A DNA stretch of 64,000 nucleotides from Spirochaetales bacterium. GTDB taxonomy: Bacteria; Spirochaetota; Leptospiria; Leptospirales; Leptonemataceae. The notes under the pieces were generated by a model that searched no databases, was not told the DNA's origin, and was given only the letters and a program-made list of their open reading frames with translations. Below, piece by piece: positions 8,015 through 15,988 of this stretch. A program made the position numbers and the translations under genes. Location: positions 310,001 through 374,000 of the forward strand of contig JACKOY010000001.1 of NCBI GenBank assembly GCA_024233935.1, read 5' to 3'. Positions within the stretch are counted from its first letter, which is position 1, and the number at the start of each line of letters is the position of its first letter.

Positions 8015-9676
8015 ATGAGTGAAAACCAGAAGTCCATTTCCCTGAGCAACCCCTTCCGTTCGGAGAGTTCTGCGGTCGATGAGGCGCGTCCTTCGACCGC
8101 CTACGATGTATGCCTGGACATGGGCAGCGAGCTCATCGAGAGGCCGTTGCGGAGCGGTGGCGCCGACCGCGTGCGTGTGCAGCATTCCAAGCACCGCATG
8201 ACCGTATTTGAGCGCCTGCGGGTCCTGACTGCGGCCGAACCCACGCTGCTTTTTCAGAACTGGGGGCCAAACCTGGATGGAGCCAGCATCGTAACGGGCA
8301 TTCTGCGCATTGCCGGTCGCGACGTCGCCTTGTATGGTCACGACTTTACCGTGCGCGCGGGTTCTATGGACGCGACCAACGGCGCCAAACTGGCCCGCCT
8401 GATCCATATGGCCGCCCAGCACGGCATCCCGCTGATCGGCATGAACGACTCGGCCGGCGCTTTTGTGCCCGCGGGCGTTGGCGGTCTTGATGGATACTCC
8501 GAGGCGTTTTACGCGCTGCGTAAGATATCGGGCGTGGTCCCGAGCATTATGCTGATGTTCGGCTACAATGCGGGGGGCGGGGCCTATCTACCCCGGCAGG
8601 GATCGTTTATGATCCAGCCCCACGACACCTTTTTCGGACTGACCGGTCCGGGCGTGGTACGCGATGTCCTGGGAGAAGACGTAACGGCCGACGAGCTCGG
8701 TGGCCCTGGAGTGCATGGCCAGAGCGGTGTTGTGGATCTGGTCGCTCCGGATGAACTGGGCGCCCTTCGCAAGGCCCTGCGCCTGCTTGCATACCTGCCG
8801 GACAACAATCGCAGTTTCGCTCCCTTTCACAAAACCACCGACCCGGTCAACCGCACAACTTACGAAATTGATATCCTCTTGCGAAAGACGTTTAATTCAC
8901 CGACCGGATTCAACACTCCCTTTGATATTACACTCATCATTCAGCAGATTTGCGATCACGGCGCGTTCTTCGAGATGCAACCCCAACGAGCCCGTAACCT
9001 GATTACGGCCTTCGGTCGCATAGGCGGTCACGTTGTTGGTTTTCTGGCCAACAACTCCGCCGAGGCCAGCGGACAGATCGACATTCAGGCCGCCTACAAG
9101 GGCGCGCGTTTTGCACGCTTCTGCAATCTGTATAACATCCCCATGATCTTTCTCGAAGATACGACCGGCTTTTTGCCGGGCCGGGAACAGGAATCCGGAG
9201 GAATTGTACAGGCCGGTCGCGCACTGATGGAATCGATCATTGATTTGAGAGTGCCGCGGCTGCTTTTGATTGTTCGCAACGCCTTTGGCGGCGCTTACGC
9301 TATCTGGAACTCGTACCATGTGGGAGCCGACATCGTGTTTACCTATCCAACCGCCCGGGTGGCCGTGATGGGTCCGGCTGGAAAAGAATTCGTCTACAAG
9401 AAGGAGATCCAGCAGGCGCGGGCCAAATTCAAGGCCGATCTCGCGGCCGGACGGGACCAGGGCGAAGCCCGGGCTGAACTCGATGCGTTGCTCGGGCAGC
9501 TTGGCCAGCGTTACGAGAAAGAGCTGATGAACCCCAAAGAAGCGCTATCTCTCGGTTCCATATCGCGGGTCATTTTGCCCGGCGACACCCGCCGCATTCT
9601 CGGTGAGAACCTCAACTACTTGATGCGGCACTACAAGCCCGCTCCAATGAGCGAACCCCACCGCGAGTTTCATTGA
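8015..9676 (+). CDS. Acyl-CoA carboxylase, carboxyltransferase (beta) subunit
   Basis: 553 residues from ATG 8015 (an in-frame GTG at 8003 is possible; neither has a strong ribosome site). Both crotonase-fold halves of biotin-dependent carboxyltransferases are present. The N half has the oxyanion and acyl-CoA region GYNAGGGAYLPRQGSFMIQ. The C half has LEDTTGFLPGREQESGGIVQAGRALM and NAFGGAYAIWNSYHVGADIVFTYPTARVAVMGPAG. This is the architecture of propionyl-, methylcrotonyl- or geranyl-CoA carboxylase beta chains (AccD/PccB/MccB); substrate cannot be told from sequence alone. No biotin-carrier or biotin carboxylase gene lies beside it. It is divergent from the Mla-like operon. Confidence 0.92.
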   Translation: MSENQKSISLSNPFRSESSAVDEARPSTAYDVCLDMGSELIERPLRSGGADRVRVQHSKHRMTVFERLRVLTAAEPTLLFQNWGPNLDGASIVTGILRIAGRDVALYGHDFTVRAGSMDATNGAKLARLIHMAAQHGIPLIGMNDSAGAFVPAGVGGLDGYSEAFYALRKISGVVPSIMLMFGYNAGGGAYLPRQGSFMIQPHDTFFGLTGPGVVRDVLGEDVTADELGGPGVHGQSGVVDLVAPDELGALRKALRLLAYLPDNNRSFAPFHKTTDPVNRTTYEIDILLRKTFNSPTGFNTPFDITLIIQQICDHGAFFEMQPQRARNLITAFGRIGGHVVGFLANNSAEASGQIDIQAAYKGARFARFCNLYNIPMIFLEDTTGFLPGREQESGGIVQAGRALMESIIDLRVPRLLLIVRNAFGGAYAIWNSYHVGADIVFTYPTARVAVMGPAGKEFVYKKEIQQARAKFKADLAAGRDQGEARAELDALLGQLGQRYEKELMNPKEALSLGSISRVILPGDTRRILGENLNYLMRHYKPAPMSEPHREFH

Positions 9677-9685
9677 GGGCAGCGG

Positions 9686-9952
9686 TCAGGTTTCTCTGGC
9701 CAGCCACTCGGGGGCAGTGGTTGCGTCAAACAGGCGGCCGCACTCGCGGCAGCGAAACTTAATGCGTTTCGGCCTCGCCGTCAATCCGAACGAAAGCAAG
9801 AACCAGCCGACCAGACTGTACTCGGCCTCTCGATCTACGGCTTTCGAGTGACGATTGTGACCACAACGGCAGGCAGGCAGAGTTTCGGAAATTTCTTCAG
9901 GCATACGATTGCGGAAGGAATTGCAGGGTCGCGCTATCGATCTGTCCAGCAT
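9686..9952 (-). CDS. Small zinc-ribbon protein
   Basis: 88 residues. Two cysteine pairs, CRCGHN near residue 28 and FRCRECGRLFDA near residue 68, form a likely four-Cys zinc ribbon. Between them is REAEYSLVGWFLLSFG. The ATG at 9952 lies one base after the MarR stop codon; an internal ATG at 9904 would give a 72-residue form that keeps both Cys pairs. Position suggests it is the last gene of the pirin-DoxX-MarR operon. Small ribbons of this kind are often nucleic-acid or protein binding. I do not recognise a named family and propose no specific role. Confidence 0.6.
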   Translation of the reverse strand: MLDRSIARPCNSFRNRMPEEISETLPACRCGHNRHSKAVDREAEYSLVGWFLLSFGLTARPKRIKFRCRECGRLFDATTAPEWLARET

Positions 9953-9953
9953 T

Positions 9954-10421
9954 TCATGGCCGGTCTTTGCCGACCCCGCTGGCAGTACCCAGGCGTTTCA
10001 GCAGGTCGTTCAGGGTGGCCAGGTCCCTGTCGCCCAGGGCCGACATGCGCCTTACAATCAAATCCAGGTGCTCCGGGAGAATGGCGGCGATGAGTTTCCT
10101 GCCCCGGACAGTGAGGTGGATCGTCACGTAGCGGCGGTCCTCGGTGCTTCTTTCGCGCCGGACCAGGTCCCGCTCTTCCAGCTTATCCAGCACGGAGGTC
10201 AGATTGGATGTAGAGCGCAGGATCTTCTCGCTCAGATCCCGCTGGCACAGGGGCCCGAGGTGAAAGAGCGCTTCGAGCACTCCGAACTGGCTGATGGTCA
10301 GTTTCTTCGTAGTCAGAGACTGAACGTTAAGGGACTCAATGGCGCCCGCTGCGCGCATCAGTTTGATGAAGGCGTCCAGGCACAGTCGCTCGTGCTTGCT
10401 CCCTTTGTGATGGGTTCCCAT
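9954..10421 (-). CDS. MarR-family transcriptional regulator
   Basis: 155 residues. The winged helix-turn-helix spans about residues 41-105: LTISQFGVLEALFHLGPLCQRDLSEKI, recognition helix STSNLTSVLDKLEERDLV, and wing RRERSTEDRRYVTIHLT with the conserved DRR. Flanking helices form the dimer interface. Two cysteines (about residues 14 and 59) could act as a redox or electrophile switch, which is known for some MarR proteins. It sits in an operon with pirin and DoxX genes and probably autoregulates through the palindromes in front of the pirin gene. The ligand is unknown. Confidence 0.92.
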   Translation of the reverse strand: MGTHHKGSKHERLCLDAFIKLMRAAGAIESLNVQSLTTKKLTISQFGVLEALFHLGPLCQRDLSEKILRSTSNLTSVLDKLEERDLVRRERSTEDRRYVTIHLTVRGRKLIAAILPEHLDLIVRRMSALGDRDLATLNDLLKRLGTASGVGKDRP

Positions 10422-10428
10422 AGCAATA

Positions 10429-10454
10429 CCGGGCGCCCATCAGCGGGCGCCCGG
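10429..10454. promoter_or_regulatory. Strong hairpin immediately before the MarR gene
   Basis: A perfect 10-bp inverted repeat, CCGGGCGCCC (10429-10438) and GGGCGCCCGG (10445-10454), with a 6-base loop. It lies in the 40-base gap between the DoxX and MarR genes, 8 bases upstream of the MarR ATG. No T-run follows, so it is not a simple terminator. Its place over the expected ribosome site suggests that it limits MarR translation or separates MarR expression from pirin and DoxX. Confidence 0.6.
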
Positions 10455-10461
10455 ACCGAAA

Positions 10462-10863
10462 TCAAACCGCGGGTTTTGCGCGAAAAGTCAAGAGACCCTT
10501 GAAGCTTTCGCGGTAAAAATATGCGCCGGCGACAATCAGCACAAGCAAGAGAATCGCGATTGGCAATCCAGCCGGAGCCAGCACCGCGTGAAACAAAAAG
10601 ATCTGCAGCACGATCGGAGTCAGGATGACTCCCGCCAGAGGCACCAGAACCCGCGCCAGAAGCAGGGCCCCGCAGATTGTTTCGGTCAGCTTGAGTACCG
10701 GGAAAAAATAACCCGAAGCGCCCAGGCCACCCATATAGGCCATCGCCGTTTCGCTCATGGGCGGTGGCGCAGGTACAATGCCCAGGTTCAAGAGCTGGTT
10801 GATGCCAAAAACAAAAAAGATCAGACCCAGAAGGCCTGTGGTTGCGTATTCAACGTACTTCAT
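10462..10863 (-). CDS. DoxX-family membrane protein
   Basis: 133 residues with four hydrophobic segments: TTGLLGLIFFVFGINQLLNLG, the region around YFFPVLKLTETICGALLLA, VLVPLAGVILTPIVLQIFLFHAV and LPIAILLLVLIVAGAYFY. The first helix with FGxNxLL, then a PxxKLxExxxGxLLL motif in helix 2, is typical of DoxX-like proteins. These are small inner-membrane proteins often found next to MarR regulators and redox or quinone detoxification genes. It lies 28 bases after the pirin gene and 40 bases before the MarR gene. Biochemical function is not known. Confidence 0.85.
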   Translation of the reverse strand: MKYVEYATTGLLGLIFFVFGINQLLNLGIVPAPPPMSETAMAYMGGLGASGYFFPVLKLTETICGALLLARVLVPLAGVILTPIVLQIFLFHAVLAPAGLPIAILLLVLIVAGAYFYRESFKGLLTFRAKPAV

Positions 10864-10891
10864 TTTGATGCTCCTTTCAAAAGTAGTTCAT

Positions 10892-11686
10892 TCATTGATT
10901 CCGCGCCGGCGGTACTTCGATCAGCAAGAGCCGGCTTTCCGGAGTAAGACCATGAAACGAAACGGGCGCCTCTGGACTGCCGCCGATGCCAACGGCGTCT
11001 CGTTCTTTTAGAATTCGTTTCCCGGCCTGAATACTGCCCTCCAGCAAGAACACATAGAGTCCGTTGGTTTCGCTATGCAGGGAGTAGGAAAGATCGCTTT
11101 GTTCGGGGATCACCCCAATCGAGAAGTAAGCCTGCTGATTGATCCTGACCGCGCTATTGGCGTTGGGTCCTACAAGAGGTAGCAGTCCGCGGTCCGGGAG
11201 CCGGTACGTGGACTGCTCATAGCGCGGTTTAATATCGAGCTCTTCAGGCAGAATCCAGATCTGCAAAAAGTGAACGGGCTCTTCGGCGCTGTGGTTGTAC
11301 TCCGAGTGCATGATGCCGGTGCCTGCGGACATGATCTGCACATCACCGGCCTGTATGATGCCACGGTTGCCGGCGCTATCCTGATGCTCGAGGGCGCCGG
11401 CCAGCGGTATCGAAACGATTTCCATGTTCTGGTGCGGATGAGTGTCGAAGCCCGCGCCTTCGATCACACGGTCGTCGTTCAAGACCCGCAAAGAACCGAA
11501 CCCCATGCGGTCGGGACTGTAGTAGCCGCCGAAACTGAAACTGTGCCGGCTCTGCAACCAGCCCAGGTTTGTCAGTCCGCGCCCCCGGCCAGGATGAAAC
11601 ACAAGTTCCTGGATATTCGCGGTGTTTTCCATTTCTGCGATGTTCCCGGGATCTTTCAAGTTTCCGCTGTCTTCCATGTCGGTCAT
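10892..11686 (-). CDS. Pirin-family protein (bicupin, possible quercetinase)
   Basis: 264 residues. The N-terminal cupin carries the metal ligands of pirins: GFDTHPHQNMEIVS (two His), then GIMHSEYNHS and a downstream Glu. The start of the domain, RGLTNLGWLQSRHSFSFGGYYSPDRMGFGSLRVLNDD, is the family signature; the C-terminal cupin is less conserved. Bacterial pirins bind Fe or Ni and some have quercetin 2,3-dioxygenase activity. The ATG at 11686 has an AGGA ribosome site. It is the first gene of the pirin-DoxX-MarR-zinc-ribbon operon and starts just below a strong palindrome, so repression by the linked MarR protein is likely. Confidence 0.93.
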   Translation of the reverse strand: MTDMEDSGNLKDPGNIAEMENTANIQELVFHPGRGRGLTNLGWLQSRHSFSFGGYYSPDRMGFGSLRVLNDDRVIEGAGFDTHPHQNMEIVSIPLAGALEHQDSAGNRGIIQAGDVQIMSAGTGIMHSEYNHSAEEPVHFLQIWILPEELDIKPRYEQSTYRLPDRGLLPLVGPNANSAVRINQQAYFSIGVIPEQSDLSYSLHSETNGLYVFLLEGSIQAGKRILKERDAVGIGGSPEAPVSFHGLTPESRLLLIEVPPARNQ

Positions 11687-11700
11687 ATATTCCTGTATCC

Positions 11701-11733
11701 AATAATTCGATATCGAACTATTGTAGAATAGTT
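11701..11733. promoter_or_regulatory. Overlapping palindromic operators in front of the pirin-MarR operon
   Basis: A 22-base inverted repeat (11701-11722) has a perfect 12-base core TTCGATATCGAA at 11706-11717 and only one mismatched pair overall. Its right arm is reused in a second repeat: AACTATT (11716-11722), spacer GTAG, AATAGTT (11727-11733). Read on the minus strand, a -10-like TACAAT (11720-11725) lies across the overlap. The pirin start codon is 15 bases downstream of the first palindrome. This is the expected arrangement for autorepression by a MarR dimer. That this MarR binds here is inference. Confidence 0.7.
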
Positions 11734-11794
11734 GGAAACGGTTCTGCCGGCAAGGTTACAAAAAAAATAAATTCGCCGGCAATGGCGCGAAGCC

Positions 11795-12478
11795 TCACCT
11801 CTGCACACAGTAGAGGCTGAAGCCTCCGGTGCAGGCCTGGGGCGCGCCTTCAATGAAGGCGCTGGTCAGGTTGTTGGCCACGCCCGAAACCCCGGTCACG
11901 CCCGAGTTGGCCCATTCACCGCAGTTTACGCCCACAGTCCATGAGGTAGGGCTTGCGATCGTTACGCCGGTCCAGACGTTCGCAAACGCTCCGATTAGCT
12001 GCTGGGTCATCGGAAACGTAAGCAGACTGGAGGAGTTCGTCGTGTTTATGACCGTTCCATCGGGCCGGCGGTACGGCATGTCAGGGTACAGGACCCAACC
12101 GGTCGACTGATTGCGTGTGCTGGCCATGACCAGCGCGCGATAGTCCGTGGCCACGCCGCCAATTCCCCCGGGGAACGAAGCCTGACAGGATGCATCTGCA
12201 CCGGTTATTCCGCCGTAGGCGCCGTTTACACCCGCGCCCCCCAGATACATGTAGCAAAAACCCTGATTCAGACAGGGGCCCGCCGTGGCGGCCGCCCGCA
12301 CCGGCACACCCAGGATATATAGAAGTGGCAAGTCGCAACCCGCGTCCAGGGCCACGCAGTCCGATGGGAAGTTGCTACAGGAATTCAGAAGAGGGGCGAT
12401 AACCAACAGAAGTGCGGCGTTGAATGCGCGCAGGGGGCGAAGGGAATGCCGGCCCCGGGCCGGCCTGTGGCTTGCCAT
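11795..12478 (-). CDS. DUF1554-domain lipoprotein (Leptospira Len-family-like)
   Basis: 227 residues. A signal peptide with lipobox LLNSC puts the lipid-attached Cys at about residue 34. After a short Cys-containing linker comes a DUF1554-type domain. It runs GFCYMYL, GAYGGITGADASCQASFPGG, YRALVMASTRNQSTGWVLYPDMPYRRPDGTVINTTNSSSLLTFPM, WTGV, CGEWANS, ending FSLYCVQR. In Leptospira this C-type-lectin/endostatin-like domain occurs in the Len outer-surface lipoproteins, which bind host factor H, laminin or fibronectin, and also in saprophyte proteins. Here adhesion or host interaction is only a possibility; the organism may be free-living. It stands alone. Confidence 0.8.
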   Translation of the reverse strand: MASHRPARGRHSLRPLRAFNAALLLVIAPLLNSCSNFPSDCVALDAGCDLPLLYILGVPVRAAATAGPCLNQGFCYMYLGGAGVNGAYGGITGADASCQASFPGGIGGVATDYRALVMASTRNQSTGWVLYPDMPYRRPDGTVINTTNSSSLLTFPMTQQLIGAFANVWTGVTIASPTSWTVGVNCGEWANSGVTGVSGVANNLTSAFIEGAPQACTGGFSLYCVQR

Positions 12479-12587
12479 ATACGTCCTGCGGACGGGCGAG
12501 CTACGGACCCGGCCGGGGCCCCGGGCAAGCGAATATGCGGATCCCCCGCAAAATCACTAAAAAAATACAAAAGGCGTGCTTGGTGCC

Positions 12588-13916
12588 TCAGCCGCTTTCC
12601 GGGTAGGCCTCGATGCCGTGTTCGATAATGTCCAGGCCCTCCAGCTCTTCTTCGGGGCTTACGCGCAGGCCGACGGTGAAACGCAGAGTGCCAAAGAGCA
12701 GCAGTCCGGTTCCCAGCCCCCAAACCAGCCCCGTTCCCACACCGACGGCCTGAACGCCGAGCAGGTCCAGGCCACCGCCGTAGAACAGTCCGACGGCGCC
12801 GGAACCGAAATCAGGATGCGCAAACAGGCCGGTCGCAAGAGTTCCCCAGGCGCCCGCCACTCCGTGTACCGAAACAGCACCCACCGGATCATCAATGTGG
12901 ATCTTGTCGAAAAAGATCACACTCACGACAACCAGCACGCCCGCCACCAGGCCGATCGCCATCGCCGCGTTTACACTTACGTTCGCGCAGGGAGCGGTGA
13001 TCGCCACAAGTCCGGCGAGAGCACCGTTCAACATCATACTGATGTCCGGTCGTCGAAACAAAATCCAGGAGGTGGCCATAGCAGCCAGGGCACCGGAAGC
13101 GGCCGCTGCATTCGTAGTGACCGCGATGATCGCAAACCCGCCGCCTCCGACCGCAGTTGTTGACCCCGGGTTGAAACCAAACCAGCCCAGCCAGAGCAGA
13201 AAGACACCCATCGTAGCCATGCTCATATTGTGGCCAAAAATCGGAAGGATGCGGCCGTCCTCGCTGTACTTGCCCACTCGCGGTCCAAGAACGATCGCGC
13301 CGGCCAGTCCCAGCCAGCCACCGATACTGTGAACCACCGTTGAACCGGCAAAGTCGATGAAGCCCATTTCCTCCAGAAAGCCCGGATCGTTTCCGAACAG
13401 GCTACCCCAGGCGAAGCTTCCGAAGATGGGATATACAAACGCCGTAATCACCATGGTTCCAAGGATGTACATGATGAAACGGGTCCGCTCGGCCATCGCA
13501 CCGGAGACTATTGTGGCGGCGGTTGCGCAGAACACGAGTTGAAACAGGAAAAACGCATAGCTGTGTGGCAGTGGCTTTGCGTCGGGCCCGTTGAGCATGT
13601 TTGCGGCCAGTCCGGGAGCGCCGAATCCGAAGCCTGCAATCATTTGCGGCCCGAACATTATGGCAAAGCCAATCAACCAGAAGGATAGCGAACCCGCGCT
13701 GAAATCGACCAGGTTCTTCATGAGAATGTTTACTACATTTTTCGTACGAATGAATCCAGCTTCCACGTAAGCAAAGCCGGCCTGCATACCAAAGACCAGA
13801 AAGGCTGCCAGACACATCCAGAGTGTGTCGGCATCCTGGATACTGAGCGCGTCATCTTCCGCCAACAAGGGCAGCGGAAACAGAAAGAATAGAACCAGGA
13901 GTGAGCGCTTAGCCAT
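12588..13916 (-). CDS. amtB: Ammonium transporter (Amt family)
   Basis: 442 residues, with a cleavable-looking signal peptide (MAKRSLLVLFFLFPLPLLAE) followed by eleven hydrophobic segments. Conserved elements are GFAYVEAGFIRTKNVVNILMKN, FGSFAWG, the first pore histidine in FAGSTVVHSIGGW, FNPGST, the second pore histidine in SVHGVAGAWGTLATGLF, and the C-terminal EGLDIIEHGIEAY (cytosolic tail that binds PII proteins). It moves ammonium or ammonia across the inner membrane. No glnK gene is adjacent; instead its start overlaps the stop of a GAF-SpoIIE-TPR phosphatase gene by 8 bases, so the two are probably expressed together. Confidence 0.96.
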   Translation of the reverse strand: MAKRSLLVLFFLFPLPLLAEDDALSIQDADTLWMCLAAFLVFGMQAGFAYVEAGFIRTKNVVNILMKNLVDFSAGSLSFWLIGFAIMFGPQMIAGFGFGAPGLAANMLNGPDAKPLPHSYAFFLFQLVFCATAATIVSGAMAERTRFIMYILGTMVITAFVYPIFGSFAWGSLFGNDPGFLEEMGFIDFAGSTVVHSIGGWLGLAGAIVLGPRVGKYSEDGRILPIFGHNMSMATMGVFLLWLGWFGFNPGSTTAVGGGGFAIIAVTTNAAAASGALAAMATSWILFRRPDISMMLNGALAGLVAITAPCANVSVNAAMAIGLVAGVLVVVSVIFFDKIHIDDPVGAVSVHGVAGAWGTLATGLFAHPDFGSGAVGLFYGGGLDLLGVQAVGVGTGLVWGLGTGLLLFGTLRFTVGLRVSPEEELEGLDIIEHGIEAYPESG

Positions 13917-15699
13917 GCCGGGACTCCCGCGCGGGCCGTTGGAGTTCCTTTACGCGCGCCAGAGCCAGGCGGACTCGCTCGCTCCCCGGAGAAGTGCGCG
14001 CCGCCTGCTCCAATGTGCGCAGCGCCTTTGCACGGGCGCCCTCTTTCAGGTAGGTGCGTGCGAGCATGAGGCTTGCGCCCGCGTAGCCGTGATCCCGAAG
14101 CAGGGCGCGTTTGAATTCACGTTTTGCTTCGACGTTCATTCCGCTGCGATAGTACATGTTGCCAAGCACGAAGCTATGCTGGGCGCTCAGCTCACCGGTC
14201 TGCTCGCGATAACTCTCCATACGCTCGGCCGCGCGCCTGTGCTGACCGGCCCGATAGTAGAGGCGCGCCATCAGAAGCAAATTTTCCGCCATGCCCCGAT
14301 CGATTTCGTAGGCCTGCTCGGCAAGTGCGATCGCCTGGTCGCTATCCCCCTGCCTGAGGGCTTTTCGGGCCGCCCGAATCACTTCGCGCGCTTTGACTGC
14401 CCGGGGCTCATGCCGTGCGATCAGTAACGTAAGGTCGTCCGACCGCGGCACACTTCCCACGTGCGCTCTCCAGCGTTGCATGGTTTCGCCCAGGACTGTC
14501 GCGGCGGTCCCCATGCCGGCCGTTTCGTAGAACCAGTACATGGTGCGGTTGAGTCCGGTTTCTTCGTGGTCGGCATTGCGCTGTTCGGTTAAACCGTCGG
14601 TGTACATGATCAGCATATCGGCGGGATCCAGTTTGCCGAACTGTTCCGGATAATCCTCGCGTCGCGTTGTTGCGATGCCCAGAGGTATGCCGCCCAGTTC
14701 CTCTTCCTCGAAGGTGCGGGTTGCCGCCCGGTAGACAAGCATGCGATTGTGTCCCGCATTCACGAAGGAGTATGTAAGATCGGGATAGAGTCGAACAACC
14801 TGGGCTGTGAAATACGTTTCGAGGGGCAGCTTTGGTCTGATCGATTCTCCAAGTGCTTCGATCATTTCCGGAAGGCCCATGCCCTGGTCGACGCAACGTC
14901 GGAACTCGTGGTGTATGGTCACTGTCACCAGGGCCGCGGAAACGCCGTGCCCGGACACGTCGGCGATGAGCATGGTCAGGGCGTTCCCATGGCGGACCAC
15001 ATCAAAGTAGTCTCCGCTGACTTCGACCATTGGCTCGTACAGCACTCCAAAGCTGAGACCATTCCAGGGCGGGATGTCCTGGCTGACAATTTGCGACTGC
15101 ACGATGCGGCCCATGCGCAGGTCGTTGTTGATGCGATCCTGGGCTTCGATAAGTCCTTCCACCAGCCGCACTTCGTTGAGTGCCAGGCCCAGCTGGGAGG
15201 CCATCGCTTCTACGATCTCAAGATCATCTTTCTTGTAGAAGCCCCCAACGTCCTTCTCGATCGATATTGTCCCCAGCGCGGAATCGCGGTACATGATCGG
15301 CACGCAACAGACGCAACGTGTGGTTTCCCCTTCGTCGAGCAACTCAGGATGGCCGGACAGGTCGGAGATAAGCGCGGGTTCGCCTTCTTGCAGGACTTTC
15401 CCGGAAAAACCTTCGCCGCTTCGCAAAGGCCGGCGCGGCGGATCGGTCTCGGTCAAGTAGCGCACCGGGCGAAGCCATTCCCCGTCCCACAGCCGCAGGG
15501 TAACGTTATCGACCTCAAATATTTCCTCGCTCAACCGGAGCACCAGATCGAAAAGCTCTCCCTGGTTGTTGCTGTTTGCAAGCTCCGTGCTAATATATAG
15601 AAGGATATCGATCTTATTCTTGGCCGTGAGACCGCCCACGACCTGCTGATTGCCCCGGTAGCTGACAACTTTGCGTTTGCCGTACTTGATTTCTATCAT
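13909..15699 (-). CDS. GAF-SpoIIE (PP2C-type) phosphatase with C-terminal TPR repeats
   Basis: 596 residues from ATG 15699; an in-frame TTG 27 bases upstream is less likely. A GAF domain (about 30-190) includes CVCCVPIMYRDSALGTISIEK. A SpoIIE/PP2C phosphatase domain (about 215-430) has metal-binding motifs EVSGDYFD, LIADVSGHGVSAAL, NAGHN, LIMYTDGLTEQRN and DDLTLLIAR. The last 150 residues are TPR-like helices (ARKALRQGDSDQAIALAEQAYEID, LARTYLKEGARAKALRTLEQA). Such proteins usually dephosphorylate an anti-sigma antagonist or c-di-GMP-linked STAS protein. No partner is beside it; the downstream gene is amtB. The input sensed by the GAF domain is unknown. Confidence 0.92.
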   Translation of the reverse strand: MIEIKYGKRKVVSYRGNQQVVGGLTAKNKIDILLYISTELANSNNQGELFDLVLRLSEEIFEVDNVTLRLWDGEWLRPVRYLTETDPPRRPLRSGEGFSGKVLQEGEPALISDLSGHPELLDEGETTRCVCCVPIMYRDSALGTISIEKDVGGFYKKDDLEIVEAMASQLGLALNEVRLVEGLIEAQDRINNDLRMGRIVQSQIVSQDIPPWNGLSFGVLYEPMVEVSGDYFDVVRHGNALTMLIADVSGHGVSAALVTVTIHHEFRRCVDQGMGLPEMIEALGESIRPKLPLETYFTAQVVRLYPDLTYSFVNAGHNRMLVYRAATRTFEEEELGGIPLGIATTRREDYPEQFGKLDPADMLIMYTDGLTEQRNADHEETGLNRTMYWFYETAGMGTAATVLGETMQRWRAHVGSVPRSDDLTLLIARHEPRAVKAREVIRAARKALRQGDSDQAIALAEQAYEIDRGMAENLLLMARLYYRAGQHRRAAERMESYREQTGELSAQHSFVLGNMYYRSGMNVEAKREFKRALLRDHGYAGASLMLARTYLKEGARAKALRTLEQAARTSPGSERVRLALARVKELQRPARESRHG

Positions 15700-15988
15700 G
15701 GCCTGGGACCCAACTGCGGATTGCAATTAGTGTGCCACGCTCGAAATAGGTCCCGCCTTGATCCCGTTTGCCTGCAGAATGGGCTCCGGTTTGTCCTGGG
15801 TGCGCTGTTTTATGCGGTACTGCCCGATTACTGAGCATCGGATCCCCGGGTCCGTAGCCGCAGGGTCCGTCCCCTGTTCTTCATTTGGTTGACGGTCGAA
15901 ATGCGCGCCCAATCCTGACCCGCCCCGAAAACGGGAGCGCTGGTTCGCGGGTAGGAGGCTACCATCGTGGGCCCGAAAGGAGTCTGGC

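Noticed and set aside
11747..11780. GCCGGC repeats flanking an A/T-rich stretch as a terminator for the DUF1554 gene
   Set aside because: Only 6-bp arms with a long loop, and the T-run falls inside the loop rather than after the stem.
15727..15988. Riboswitch or small gene ahead of the hydroxyacyl-CoA dehydrogenase
   Set aside because: No conserved aptamer pattern, terminator hairpin or plausible short coding frame; only a ribosome site near 15975 is clear.
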